Shown here one piece after another: positions 47,267-59,760 of a stretch of DNA of 64,000 nucleotides. Every line of letters begins with the position of its first letter. Position 1 is the first letter of the stretch. Location of the stretch: NCBI RefSeq assembly GCF_000699445.3, contig NC_067199.1, forward strand, positions 32,100,902 through 32,164,901, read 5' to 3'. Position numbers and translations under genes: made by a program. The DNA is from Schistosoma haematobium (lineage: Eukaryota > Platyhelminthes > Trematoda > Strigeidida > Schistosomatidae). Under the pieces are notes generated by a model. That model did not search any database and had not been told where the DNA came from. It was given only the letters and a program-made list of their open reading frames with translations.

Positions 47267-49699
47267 TGCTTGAGTTAGTTAACAGACTAAATAAACATTA
47301 TAAAACTGATACATTTTACGACGAAATAATATCCTTTATGTTGGGTTCTTTTTTTTATTTTATGAATATTTTTTGTCAGTGATATCCCTTCTTTTTCTTA
47401 CCAGTGTTCAGTTTTTGTTTTCCATACAAATATTTTCCATTAGCATTCAATATCTATTCATTCACTCTGATGTTTATTTGGGTGGGTTATTTTCCAATTC
47501 CCATCCTCCCCACCCTACATATAACTGTACTCATATAAACATGATTACAGAAAACTTATTTTAGTAATGAATTAACAATTGTTGTGAAAAACTGTTGACA
47601 AAAAATTTTTTTTTAGAAGACAGTTTACATATACGTACATGGGTAGTGATATATACATATATATTTTAGAGAATATGTAATTCCTTGAAACCAAGGAAAC
47701 AATCAAGTTCTATCATTTTGTTTTCTTTGACATATTGTTTAGTTGACTTACTTTTCAATCAACTTTTTTTAACTTGGAAGATATATTTTGAAAATAATCA
47801 GTTTAATGAATTGGAGGAAATGACAATGTTACTTGAACACCTTTTTTTAAATGTTTTTTTTTCAAGATGTTTATCTCTGGGTTTGAAGTTTTTGTTCAAT
47901 CAAAAATACACATTCTTAATAGATTAGTGTGTGTATGTGTGCGAGTGTGCGTTGGTTGAGTTTAAATATATATAGATGTACACATTTGTGTGTATATGTA
48001 ATTGTGTGATTTAACTAACCTATCTAATCAAAATGGTTAATAAATAAGGTATAAGTTTAACCAAAAGTCTTATAATGGTTCATCGTTCATGATTCAATGT
48101 GCGATATTTGGATTGTTCAAACTGATTACAAAAAAAAGAAACAATCTAGGCCAAAAAAAACAACCTAATAAAATCCTTATTTTATGCTTCATTAATTTCA
48201 TTTATTTTGTCGTTGTTTCCGTTCATTTTCTTTCTCTATTTTTTTCTTTTTAATTTTAACTTTTATTTCAAGTGAAAAAACGTGTTTGTCTGATTGAGTT
48301 TCTTTTTTTCTAAAAAAACAAGTTTGTGCTTTCAAAAAAAAGAGAATGACAATTAATTGTAAGAAAAGACAAGCAATCGATATTTTTTTCTTTCCTAGAA
48401 TTCTGTGAAGTATTGTTTTCCGTCATATATTTTGAATGATACATCATGTTCTTTTGTTTGTTTAAAAGTCTATGATTAAATAATAGTATTTTAGTAGCAA
48501 GATTTGCAAAAGTTGTAATCAGTAGTATTGTTATGTGAAATTATAATTAGTAGATATAACAATTAATCATATATTGTAATATGCTCCACTTATTTTTGTT
48601 TCAAAGTGCAAAAAGATCATAGCACAAATTAGTTTTAATGAGAATTCACATCATTTTCCTTCTCTTTCACATTGTTGCTTAGATGTACTTTTGAATATGA
48701 GTGTATATGTGTGTGTGTTAGCTTATTGATAGCATGTATGTGTATGCATTTATAGTAATAATATACGTATGCTTTTTACAGCGCATTCGAAACATTCACC
48801 TGAAATGTTGACTTTTTAAATAATATGTTGTGTATGTGTGCAAAGGAGTAATTTGATGACTTGAACAGTTTGTGACAAAACAAATCAATAGCCACTGTGA
48901 CAAATAAAAAGTAAACCATGGAAACATTTATCATTTGAGTATTTTTTCTCTCCTTCAAATATTAACTAAATTTTAATAAATATTGAAAAAAGTATATTTG
49001 TAATTTTGTGTTTTTGTGAAAATATATGATTTTGAATGCCAAATCTAATTGGTGTATAACTTACTTTATAGGGAACAAGGAAATGAATTTGTGTTTTCAG
49101 TACATTCGAATAGTTGAATGTAAATTTTAACGGAATAAAATATATTTCACGCTAGTGATGTAATTGACTATCAAGATCCAAATAGTAGACACACATAATA
49201 TCAATATTCAAATCATTGAATATATCATTACGTCATAACGAGACTATGTAATAGAACTATAGAGGTGATGGATATTTCTCTTAGAACTCATATAGTTTGT
49301 CACCATAGAATTGTCGTTAATCTAATTTAGATAGATTGAAGTGTTTTTACAGTGAAATGACTGAAAAAAACTGTGATGAGTATCAACTAATATAATAAGG
49401 AAAATAAACAGGAAAACATGTTCAAGTTATTGACTTCCTTTGAGTCTACTCAAAGGTCTTACTCGACACATTGTGCTTTACACGGGATATATTGAAAAAA
49501 ACTTACATTATGCTTTCTAACACAGAATGCACAAACGGTTTTTCCTAATCTATAAATTTAGTCTATTAGAACAGGGAACATGGCGAGATTATGCTACTAA
49601 CTGAAAGTACTTGTGGACAATCTATTGCGCATATTTCTATAAAATATCCACATTTAAGTAGTGTTAACATGCACAAAAAACTTCGTTCTGGTAAATAAA
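47265..49699. other. Intergenic AT-rich sequence
   Basis: Small open frames (47373, 47685, 48776 on the minus strand) are low-complexity Phe/Ile/Leu artefacts. No gene or repeat family member seen. Confidence 0.5.
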
Positions 49700-50165
49700 A
49701 TATATCACTGAGCCGGCATCCAACGGTTTATAATGTCTAACTTCAACCAATCCACGAGATTGCATGAACATCTTCGTTTGTCTGAGGTAGAAACTTTTCT
49801 CCACAATGCGCTCACTAGTAACTAGCTTCGTGTGGAAATTCTTGAAGTCCTAGTGAGAAGCTGTGACCAGTGGAGTTAATCCATATCAGGCGGAGACAGA
49901 CATTGAAAGAGGGTCGCGCAACTTCATGGATTGGTTGGAGTTAGATGCCGGTTAAACGGTCTAGCTGTGAAGCATTCGTGCGCAAGACTGATGGGTCCTA
50001 GGTTCGAATCCCGAGAGCAGGCTCGTGGACGCACACTGTTGCCGAGTACCATACCAGAACGAAACAGCCAACCAGTGCTTCCAGGTTTTCAATAGTGATC
50101 TAACATTCATCGATTCATTATCTCAATCAAAAACTTAACAATCTCCAGAACCCCACATCAATAAC
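49700..50165 (+). mobile_element. Family B retroposon lacking its left arm
   Basis: Shows the central segment, tRNA-like segment (GGTTCGAATCCCGAGAGC, B box at about 50002) and right arm (CCAGTGCTTCCAGGTTTTCA), ending TCTCCAGAACCCCACATC. The + strand core is decayed although GAAA is kept. Confidence 0.68.
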
Positions 50166-50469
50166 AAACTATACGTTTTGAAGATGAAAAAAACTTTGTT
50201 TTTTTATACTCGGAAAAATAACAAATCACTTGAAGATTGATTAGCAAAAAAAGATGAATCTTTTCATAACTTGTTCGTTCAAACTTTGTTTCGTTCGACT
50301 GGTAAATAAAAAAGAATTAGAGATGTGAAACAAGTAATCTGAACATGAAACTTGTTAGAAAATATTTCACATCAATACAAAATATAAGTTTCCTAATCAA
50401 TTCAAATTACTCATATATTAATGTCATAATTCAATGAATAAATGCTACCATCTATCTACTTTATTTTAG

Positions 50470-50684
50470 AGAGTAGACAAAACGAACATCAGTTTGATTA
50501 TTCAATGGATACAATCAAAATCTCATTATATTTTCATTTGTCTGATTACAATTTAGAATCGAATTGTATACAGAAATACCAACACTATAACAACAAAAAC
50601 TTTATTCATTTCTATAAATTACAAATGATGTTGAAAATGTTAGTGTTTGGAAACAAAACAGAAATGCTACAAATCAAATGTTGA
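50470..50684 (+). CDS. Possible alternative terminal exon
   Basis: A pyrimidine-rich acceptor (CTACTTTATTTTAG) precedes a 71-codon open frame that would join exon h in phase 1 (KSRQNEHQFDYSMDT and on) and end at a TGA. Composition is not clearly coding and it lies beyond the poly(A) site at 47153. Held as a weak alternative. Confidence 0.2.
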
Positions 50685-51239
50685 TAACTGAAATATATAT
50701 ATAATCTGATGAGTAACACTTTGCCATGGTTGCCTTATTCATGTGTTTTCTGTTCATTGAAGCGAAGATACAAATTGAAAGAACTGAAGATGATTTGTCT
50801 GACTTAAATGCTGATATCAACTTGAGAAGTGCTAAATAAAACTTTTTTTAAAAGTACTGAACAGTTTTATCATTCTAGTTTTGACTCAATGCCTCATAAA
50901 TAAATAATACTTGTTGTGAGAATATGATGTGATAGGTTTGATTCAATGTGAAAAAGTGAATTTATCATATTGAATGATTGTAAACTAAGATGAAATGATA
51001 ATCTGATGTTTGATAGTTTGTGTGGCTTCATCAATTTATTTTGAATATTAATACAATACTGTTTGAAGTTTAGGTTTTGAGTTGATAAACTTAGTTTGTG
51101 AAATTAATTCAAGAATATTAAAGCTTCAGGTGAATTATTTAAATATTATAAACCATAAATAATATTGTTTACTCTTGAACATGTGGTTATATTTAGATCT
51201 ATTTAAAGCAAGAACAATGTATTTCAGTTTTCCAATCTC

Positions 51240-51720
51240 TTGGCAAATGGCTCGACGTACTCAGTAGTTAAGTGGATAGCGGGATGAAATTTGAAAAAAA
51301 GGTACTCTGTTCGAGTCAACTCTGGAATGCAGCAATACCCAACTGACCGGTTCGAATACAAACCAATCCCTGGAGTTCTAGTGAGAAGCAGTGACCAGTG
51401 GAGTTCAACCGGGTCAGCTGTGAGGTAGTAAATCTCTGAAAAAAATAGAGGACGGTTGCGCAATTTCGTGGATTGGTTGAAGTAAGACATTACCACTGCT
51501 GAATGCTGGCTCAGGGGTCTAGAGGTTAACCGTTCGCGCGCGATACTGATAGGTCTCGGGTTCGAATCTCTCGAGGTAGGATCGTGGATGCACACTGCTG
51601 CGTCCCAAAATAGGACGAGGTGGCCGTTCAGTGCTTTCAGGTTTTCTGTGGTAGTCTAGCTTTAATTGACTCTGGAGTTCAACCATAAAATTTTTAAAAA
51701 TCTCCACAAAACCTCCTTGT
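51240..51720 (+). mobile_element. Composite of a family A head and a family B element
   Basis: The first 100 bases resemble the tRNA-like head of family A (GGTACTCTGTTCGAGTCAAC). They switch to the family B central segment (CAGTGACCAGTGGAGTTCA), tRNA-like part (GGGTTCGAATCTCTC) and right arm (CGTTCAGTGCTTTCAGG). The hammerhead is deleted in the CUGANGA strand. Minus-strand frames over it are not genes. Confidence 0.62.
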
Positions 51721-52354
51721 GAAAATATTTAATACATAATTTTTCCTTTTCACAAAACTAGTTGTTAGCTTTTGCTTCTATTCTGTTCAATTCCATTTTA
51801 TTTCAAAGTTTAAATAACTATAACATTAATATTATAATTCTAAATAATTTTATTTCTATACTCATCGGTTTTATCCTAGAATATTCATGTATCCACCCTA
51901 TAAATATCCACATCCCTTATAGTCCTTCCATATTTATTACTCTTTTAATGCATTTTTAATGATGAGCACGTTTCCTATATTATGACATGAAGTATGAACA
52001 CCATTTTGTTTCGATTGTAATTAGCTGATGGCGAATCGTGAAACAAAAATGAATTCGTATCATTTTGCCACGTTTAGCTTGAGGTGAAAATTCACTCATG
52101 CATAACACGTCTATTAGGTCACAGAATGATCATAATCAAGTGGGAACAAATAACCCATCTAAATTTCAAAATAGCCAAAATGACAGCTCATGGTATATCC
52201 ATTCATCCAGTTGTAAGAGATGAACCATTATCAAATACATCAATCGGTCAATGGAGGATCGATTTTTTAGGACATTACGTGTTATCTGATTACCCGACTT
52301 TATGCAAATTAGAATTAGCAGTGTTTTAATATGATAAAAGTTGTCACTATTTTA

Positions 52355-52520
52355 TAGGCAAAGATGAATGGTGGTTGATAGTGAAAGTCAGAACGGGCGT
52401 TTTGTTTGTATTCTGACTAGTCAGTTGGATATTGCTGCATCCCAGAGTTGACTCGAATCGAGTATCTTTCGCTTCAAACTTCATCACGTTATCCACTCAA
52501 CTACTGAGTCCATTAAGACA
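52355..52520 (-). mobile_element. Family A element, degraded
   Basis: Complement of the 3' flank and ribozyme (GCAAAGATGAATGGTGG, GGGCGTTTTGTTTG), then the tRNA-like head (GAGTTGACTCGAATCGAGTA). Core strands are lost. Confidence 0.55.
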
Positions 52521-52954
52521 TTTGCCAGGAGTTTGGAAAACTGAAATTCTACACGTAAATTATTTCAGACTTTGCTAAAATCTTTAATAAACTACTGCTT
52601 ACGTCTTTTATCTGATAAGTGATATAAAAATATCCACTTTAAGAATTACAACTCAGTACCTGGCATTTACTTTCGACGATATTTCGATTTACCAGCTTGT
52701 TAGGTATTTTACAAATCTCGCGCATTATCTTATGAAAGAAAAAAACTGTTGTTAAGCAACAAAAGAAACTCAATATGCCATCGAAGACGATTCAACCAAG
52801 AACATTTTCCTGACGTTGATATCATATGCCAAATCAGTGTAATCATGTTTGTAGTGCTTTACCAGGTATAGTTACCTGTTAAAAAATAGCTAATAGGTCA
52901 TAATATCTGTGTAGAGAATTGTGTGGATCACATAGCTTTTGCTGAGCTTTGCGT

Positions 52955-53175
52955 TATGAGCTGATCGTAGGTAAACCGCCTCTGAAAACCTTTTATTTTA
53001 TTATGGGTTTCTTTAGCAGTGCTCGTCCATAAACTTACAACCGGAAATCGAACACAAGACCTTCTGTTCCGGGCTCAAACTCCTAATCTTGGATGCACAC
53101 TTTTGAAGAGTTTCATGTTAAGACAAAACGGTTATCCAATACCTCTACGTTTTCAGTAGTAATTTAACTAAGATC
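52955..53175. mobile_element. Decayed family B inverted pair
   Basis: Both arms are traceable (CCTCTGAAAACC at left, TTTTCAGTAGTAATTTAACT at right) around a worn tRNA-like segment. Confidence 0.42.
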
Positions 53176-56100
53176 AGTTTGTGTTTTAAAATCCATGAAT
53201 AAGTTGTCTACTGGTAAATTACAAATGTTATAGGAGAATTTGGTTACATTAGAGTGGTTAGTGAAATATGGGAAGATGCGAACAAATATATATGAGAGAA
53301 AGTTATATACTAGATTATTATGGAAAAAGTGGTGAAAAAAGTATTTTCAACAACTTTCTGAATACAAACCAGTTTCGAAATAAGAGATACTAAGTTTACT
53401 TCATCTGCATCTGGCAATCCATACTATACATCCTCTTGATCATTAAAACAAAATGTGCTTAATTTTTTTTATATTTTCTTGATCGTAAATGACACATATT
53501 GTTCGACTGTCACTTTTTTTTTTATATCAGCCGCCATTCAAAATTATGTTTTAAAAAACCTAAAGGAACATATTCATAAACTGAGTACTTTTATGGCTTA
53601 AAAAAACAAATATGTATCTTGAAAAATTAAGGAATTCCAAACAGTGAACGTGTTCTCTGTGGTAATTTGATACTCCAATTTTGTTATTACTTAAAATTAT
53701 CAACATCGATTAAGTTCCAACTCCCTAACTCTTAATATAACAAAATATATTTCACAGCAGTTTAACACAACTGATGGCTTATATGATCGAGTAGATACGT
53801 GAATGGTACCTCTGGTACTTTAAAAATAAAATGCAATGAGTTCGAATCTCAGTTTGAAAATCCGCTTAAATATTCAGTTATATCCAGCTAATAAGTAGTC
53901 ATCAGATTTGTTAAATGATGAAAATTATGTGGTTTACTTCCTGTTTAGTTTTAGGTATTACTTTTATGTTCTTACAGCTACAAAGAACAATTTAAACAAA
54001 ATAATTCAAGTAAACCAATCAATGACTTCGATCTACATAATACTTTTCTTTGTTGTTTGTGTTTTTGAATCAAAACCAAATAATTTTCTCCTATTTAATT
54101 TCAATTATACCTGATTAGATAGCTTGACCTATATTTCCTGTGGTACAGTTTGAGTTATCGTTTATTTTTTTATCATCTGCCCTCCTAATAAAGCAGAGGT
54201 TAAAGTTTTGGTGAAGAGTTAATCCTATAAATGCAATCAGTCAAATGATAACCAATAGCTTGAAGTTATTTCTTTCTGTAATATAGGTTCTGTACAGGCT
54301 TTGATATACATGTACTACTATATAGTATGCCTTAGTCCTCAACCACCTTCTGATCAGTACCAGTCTATGCTCAGAAACTAACATCAAAATAATACAGTAC
54401 ACAAAATCTCTCTGAAAGAATAAAACATTTGACAACAGATTTCAGTGACTGTTTTCAAATGTAAAATGGAACCGCTTGTTTTTTTTTTAATAAATATAAA
54501 TATTTTGTAATAAGTTGTCGGGCTAAATGTAAATAAATTTACAAGAATTTGATGTATGTGCTTGGTTATGTAATCACTGATTTACATTTCAATGTTTGTG
54601 TACCAATGTATTAGTTTAGATGGTATTCATTTATTTGAATGTACTTAACCCCCACCTTATTATTTGTGAACACAATTTTAAAGAATTTGTGTGTTGAAAT
54701 CGATACTGTGATTGAATTTTTTAAACAGACGAAAAACAAATGACATATTACCCTAAATTGTATACGAACAGAATTATTGTTGTAGGCTGTAAAAGTTACA
54801 ATAATATTTTGAAATGTTCTTTTTAGTGTATATTACAGAAATGTTTTTCATGAACATTATATATAGTGGCTTTTGACCATACATCTTTTGACATGATAAA
54901 AAACCTTGACTTGTAACCTTAATAGGAACATTCATTGAAACAGTATGAATTTTGTTACTTAATGCTAATATAGTAACCAGTATAGCTAGTATAATCACAG
55001 TCTTGGATATTTCTAATTCGACTCAACATAAATTATTAGTATTTCACATGACTATTCGCAAACCAGTGAGTCTTTTTAAAAAAAACGCTTTAATTTGAAG
55101 GAAGCGTACTATGGTCAACTTGGGTTTAGTTATCAGAGAATCTCCTGTCGTTTGTTGTTTTAGTGAATACATATTCTTGTTAAAACTGGTCATTTGATGT
55201 ATAACAATTCATTATTATAATGATTGTGCCTTCTATTTTGTTAAAATAGTACTTAAATTAATAACGTATAGATGTCAAAGTGAATACGTCATATCTATGA
55301 ATAATATCTAGAATTGAATTTCGCATATTACCAAATGTCATTATATTATCAATATCTTATACAAAACTGTAATATCAGTCAATGGAGTACATTTTGCACT
55401 TTTAATAAAAACAAACCCTCACTCCTACGAATTAAGTAGATATATTAGATGGATATTCCTTACTTTGCGTTAATTTCTTTCTGTCAATTTTATATGCGTA
55501 ATTATTACTGAAATTAGATTAGGCTACAATACGTAAGTTAATATTATTTATTAGTCTTCGTCAATACGTATATACTTTTATTTATTCTATCATGACGTAT
55601 GAAGTATAATTTGAGATCTAGACAAAAGAATCCCCGATATTCAACTATATATATATATATATATATTATATATACTGGTAGAAGCCACATACAATCTCTT
55701 TATTTCGAATTCAAAAAATATCTCCATCGTCTGACATTTTGACTTTCACGTAATGTTACTTTTTATTTAGAAAAAAACATAGGAAAGCAATATATATAAC
55801 AGACAGAAACAGGGATAACAATCGTATAGATAGGGAATAAGGCGGTACCATTAATTTTACAAATCAAATTTATATTGGTTGGTAGTGAGATTTTCTTTCT
55901 CCACGTTAAAATCAAATTATAGCAACAAATGTTGAACGTATAACAACATATTGATGTGCTTAAAAATGAAGTGAAACCGTTGAATGCTATGATGTTTACG
56001 GTTTGGTGTCAAACATTATTATAAATGGATATGTATTTTATGATGAATTTGTGCATCGTTGTAAGAAACTACCTAATGCGGTATATACTTTTAAAGATAT

Positions 56101-58167
56101 ATATGACCGTGAAAAACCGTCTAGATATAAATGACAATGATTTATACTTCATTATTAATTTATAACTTAAGTAACATCAGTAAAATATGATTTTAGCAAC
56201 TGAGTACTTATTAAACATTTATGCCAAAGTAGATACACAAAAGCTGAAAACTATTTGTGACAAATAAGCGTAAGAACTGTAGTGTTTCTTATAGAGACCT
56301 GATATATAAAATTGCTTAAATTCATAGCATCATTATTTAGCAGTTATAAATCACAGTAAATGCTTGATTCGGCAAACGTTTACAACTGGCCAATGATGTA
56401 TCTCAAACTGAATTTCTAAATGTTGTTTCTCTTGATATTTTTCAGATTTATTATGAAAACTCTTAGATTTTAGCGCTGAACACAGTTATTTATACAGCTA
56501 AGTAGCGTTTCAGCATTACAGCTCATGCCAGTCAGTGATGAAAACCCCAAATGTAATTTACAACCCAAACTTGTAACTGTAAACCCTTATTCCAATTACT
56601 CACACTAGTTTGCAATCCTTGTTAATTATGTTAGCGTCTGAGTTTTCTTAAGGTCACTTTAGTGCCGCTGTAAGGTTTCCTATAAATCATAATGCTATCA
56701 TCATTTTTTCTTATATTTTCCAGAACCATCAAGTTAACGTATTAGTCTCCCCAATTTAGAATAGTGGGAACTATAACAGTCGATTTTTTGACGTATGGGT
56801 GTTGGTTTTTAGTGAATTAAACAGATTAGGTTACTAAAATAAAACTTAGCAAATAAGCCAATTGTCTATGCTTTTAAATTGGAGTATAACATTAAATGAG
56901 TGATTTATCAACTGGCAAATAATTCTACATATATAGCTGATAAGATATTTGGAAAACGATCCTATTAATACGTGTAGTGTACAAAACATCGACAGTCAAC
57001 CGCATTTTGAATTACTACCAATGACAATGGTCAGTTGTATTCGGAAATGTACGAATCACCTAATGTTTCTCAGTTCTCTTTTATGAGATTTGTCCAACGA
57101 AGAAAAGTAACCTAAATAAATGGGTAAAGCTTGTTTTAAACAAACCAATGATAATGACGCAATAAGTAATTTAAAAAAGCAATAGTAATTAAAATAGTAC
57201 AAAGACTTTGATATTAACACTGACTAAAATTCGAAATGAGAAAAAATTCACATACATGTTAAATTAATGACTTTGTACAAAGTCCTGTACACTTTAGTAA
57301 AGTACGTTAGTACGTTATCTATTGCCAAAAGAATGATTGTATTATTACCAATAATAACATTTTCTATTTTTTCGCTCGTATGAGAATTAAAAAACTATCT
57401 AATAGTTCGATATTCAAACTCTACAGAATATTTGAAAAGACACATTGTAGTTATAGTTTCCTAGATAACTCATTATTGAGAAAATATGAATATTGATTAT
57501 CCTCATGACACGTTACCAGGGTAACTAACATTCACAAAACAAAAGTGTTTTACTTTCTTGTTTATAGAATCCGTTTGTATAAATGGATAGGTGTACTGAG
57601 GATAATAATTAATAAATAAGCTTTATGTATGGAATAAAATGTTTTTGTCATAGAACTTGTAAACCTATGTAGTTTTTAGTTTACACTTTCGGTATTTAAA
57701 TTTCAGATGAAACTCTATTGAGTAATTTACCTTATGGTGTCCATTAGTTGTGACAAACTTAATATTGACAGTAGTAAAACTAAAAGTACTAGTTATGGTA
57801 CTCAGACTAATTCTGATCACTACTAAAGGGATACTATTCATCTACCAATTTTATATTTTTAGTCAGGCTTGGAAAAAAGGGTTGAAATACTAAAGTCTGA
57901 GAGGGGGCGTCATAATAATAAATGAACAATGCCTAATTAGCTATGAGTTATATTATTTAAAAGAATTCATAATTTACTAGATTTGTTTTGATTTAGTACT
58001 ATTATATCAAGTGGGAGTTAAATCTAATTTCGGAAAATTTTAAAAGTAGTAATTATGTTACTGTAATAATGCTAGTTACTCTAGCTATCTGTTGGAGAGT
58101 AGTCCTAAAAATAGAATAATGACTAAATCACTTATCAATTAAAAATGACTATTTTCATGAATTCATT
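53176..58167. other. Intergenic AT-rich sequence
   Basis: Nearly 5 kb without a supportable gene. Contains an AT microsatellite at 55645-55674. The short frames at 53908, 54241 (minus) and 54774 (minus) have no coding character I can defend. Confidence 0.5.
55645..55674. repeat. (AT)n microsatellite
   Basis: AT run with one TT interruption. Confidence 0.85.
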
Positions 58168-58179
58168 TACTTTTAATAA

Positions 58180-58653
58180 CTATTATAGGGGTTGTGGAGA
58201 TTATTAAGTATTTGATTGAGATCATGAATCAATTGATGTTAGGCCACCTTTGGAAACCTGGTAGCACTGGACGGTCGTTTCGTCTTATTGTGGAGACATG
58301 TGCTCACTAGTGACTAGCTTCGTGAGGGAATTCTCGGAGTTCTAGTGAGAAGCCGTGACCAATGGAGCTAATCGGTGTCGGATAGAGACAAGTATCTACC
58401 TTAGTACAATGGAAGATGGTCGCACAATTTCGTGGATTGGTTTATGTTAGATACTATCACCATTGGATGCCGGCTTAGCGGTCCAATAGGTTAAGCGATC
58501 GCGCGCGAACCCAACGGCCCTGAGTTCGAGCCCTCTGGGCGGGATCGTGGACGCGCACTGCTGAGGAGTCCCACAACAGGACGAAACGGCCGTCCAGTGC
58601 TCCCAGGTTTTCAAAGGTGGTCTAACATCAACCGATTCATGATCTCAATCAAA
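58180..58653 (+). mobile_element. Near-complete family B hammerhead retroposon with target-site duplication
   Basis: Left arm from GGGGTTGTGGAGATTATTAA through AATTGATGTTAGGCCACC, truncated within its ribozyme. Then the central segment (58310-58440) and a tRNA-like segment with A-box-like GGCTTAGCGGTCC and B-box-like GAGTTCGAGCCC. The right arm carries an intact + strand hammerhead (58555-58600) and ends near ATGATCTCAATCAAA. TACTTTTAATAA occurs at 58168-58179 and 58654-58665. Confidence 0.82.
58555..58600 (+). ncRNA. Hammerhead ribozyme of family B, intact
   Basis: CUGAGGA at 58561-58567. Stem II is GUCC (58568-58571) with GGAC (58579-58582) and a seven-base loop, then GAAA at 58583-58586. 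The minimal stem III has loop GGCC, and GUC is at 58592-58594, cleavage expected after 58594. Stem I pairs 58555-58560 with 58595-58600 perfectly (six pairs). All catalytic-core residues of the consensus CUGANGA...GAAA...NUH are met. Confidence 0.82.
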
Positions 58654-58844
58654 TACTTTTAATAATATGGACAATTAATGCTTGAAGGTAAGTATGATAA
58701 TTAGTTCTATACTCACATTGTTAAATATAATAAACACTATAAATCCTTACGGGGAACATATATATGCATATATTTTATATAGATCAAGTAAACGATATTT
58801 ATACTATATTCTCCAGTATAATTCATGATTCATACAGAATCAAT

Positions 58845-58925
58845 GGAATGTGGCTAGCGGTGGAATCTAAAACCTTCCTTTTATCCTATTTGGAACTAGT
58901 CAGTTGGATGTACCACATCGTCTTT
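58845..58925 (-). mobile_element. Family A fragment
   Basis: Complement of the 3' flank and ribozyme (GGCTAGCGGTGGAATCTAAA, AGTCAGTTGGATGTAC). Stem and core are decayed. Confidence 0.5.
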
Positions 58926-59492
58926 TTTGTACTGATAAGTTTTCTTGTTTTTTTTTTACATTTCATCATTTTTAAATGACTTTATGATTGCACATAATAA
59001 AGTCTAATTATTTATATTAATAAAACATATTTCAGTTACAAGGAAGTACTTGAGAACCATTACTTTAACGAAGAATGTTAGTTTCAAATCGTTACTAAGT
59101 AATGAAGCAAAAGTAGATATTCTACAATCTTTAATTACAAAAAATTTTTTTCTAGGAATTCACCCAACTATCTTCTGTTTAGGGTTAATTTAAGTTCAGT
59201 TCTTCGGTAGCTATGCATAGAATTATCTAGTTAATTTATTTTCTTTCCCAATATAATGTTTTTTCATCATCGGAAAAAAGTCATACTATATATCTTGTCT
59301 AAATACAGATAGTTTAATGTATAATAAATAGGGATTTGCTGGTGAGTGTTAAGTATAATGAAAATTAATCACAAATATTTCTGTTCATTACTTGTATCTG
59401 TTCAATATAATTGACTGAATAGTTTGAGTGTTCTTGATGTTGATGTTAACGACTGTAATTGGTCGATCATATTTGGTATTTATGTATCTTCA

Positions 59493-59760
59493 ATGGATTA
59501 CCAAGATATTATCTTCAAGTTACAGGAATTGTCAAGCAAAGTTATTAAAAATTATATTTACATTTATTACATCTTTCAGCTCATTAACCATACAAAAGGA
59601 AAATCATGCAGAGCTACAAAAATTGAAGGACAAAAATGTAGGAAAACTATGTGTTATATATCAAATTTTTTTCATTTAAAGTATTGGTGCTGTTTTAAAA
59701 TTCGAAAGAAAATTAGTTCTTTTACATCAAACAATTGAATCAAATGGATTTAAACTTACA
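59493..59760 (+). CDS. Possible short exons separated by tiny introns (unrecognised protein)
   Basis: An ATG at 59493 opens MDYQDIIFKLQELSSK to 59540. A 39-base gap bounded by GT and TTTCAG follows, then an open segment from 59580. A second gap of about 31 bases (GTGTTA to TTTAAAG) leads to IGAVLKFERKLVLLHQTIES, ending in TAG at 59761. One combination of these keeps frame throughout. The alternative frame of the middle piece (TIQKENHAELQKLKDKN) looks more coding but clashes with the third piece. I do not recognise the protein. Confidence 0.22.

Noticed and set aside
47373..47927. Two small + strand open frames after the gene
   Set aside because: Low-complexity Phe/Leu/Ser content from T-rich DNA, no splice or start context, beyond the poly(A) site.
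51224..51595. 123-codon open frame on the minus strand
   Set aside because: It crosses the junction of a family A and a family B element; the reading is a product of repeat sequence.
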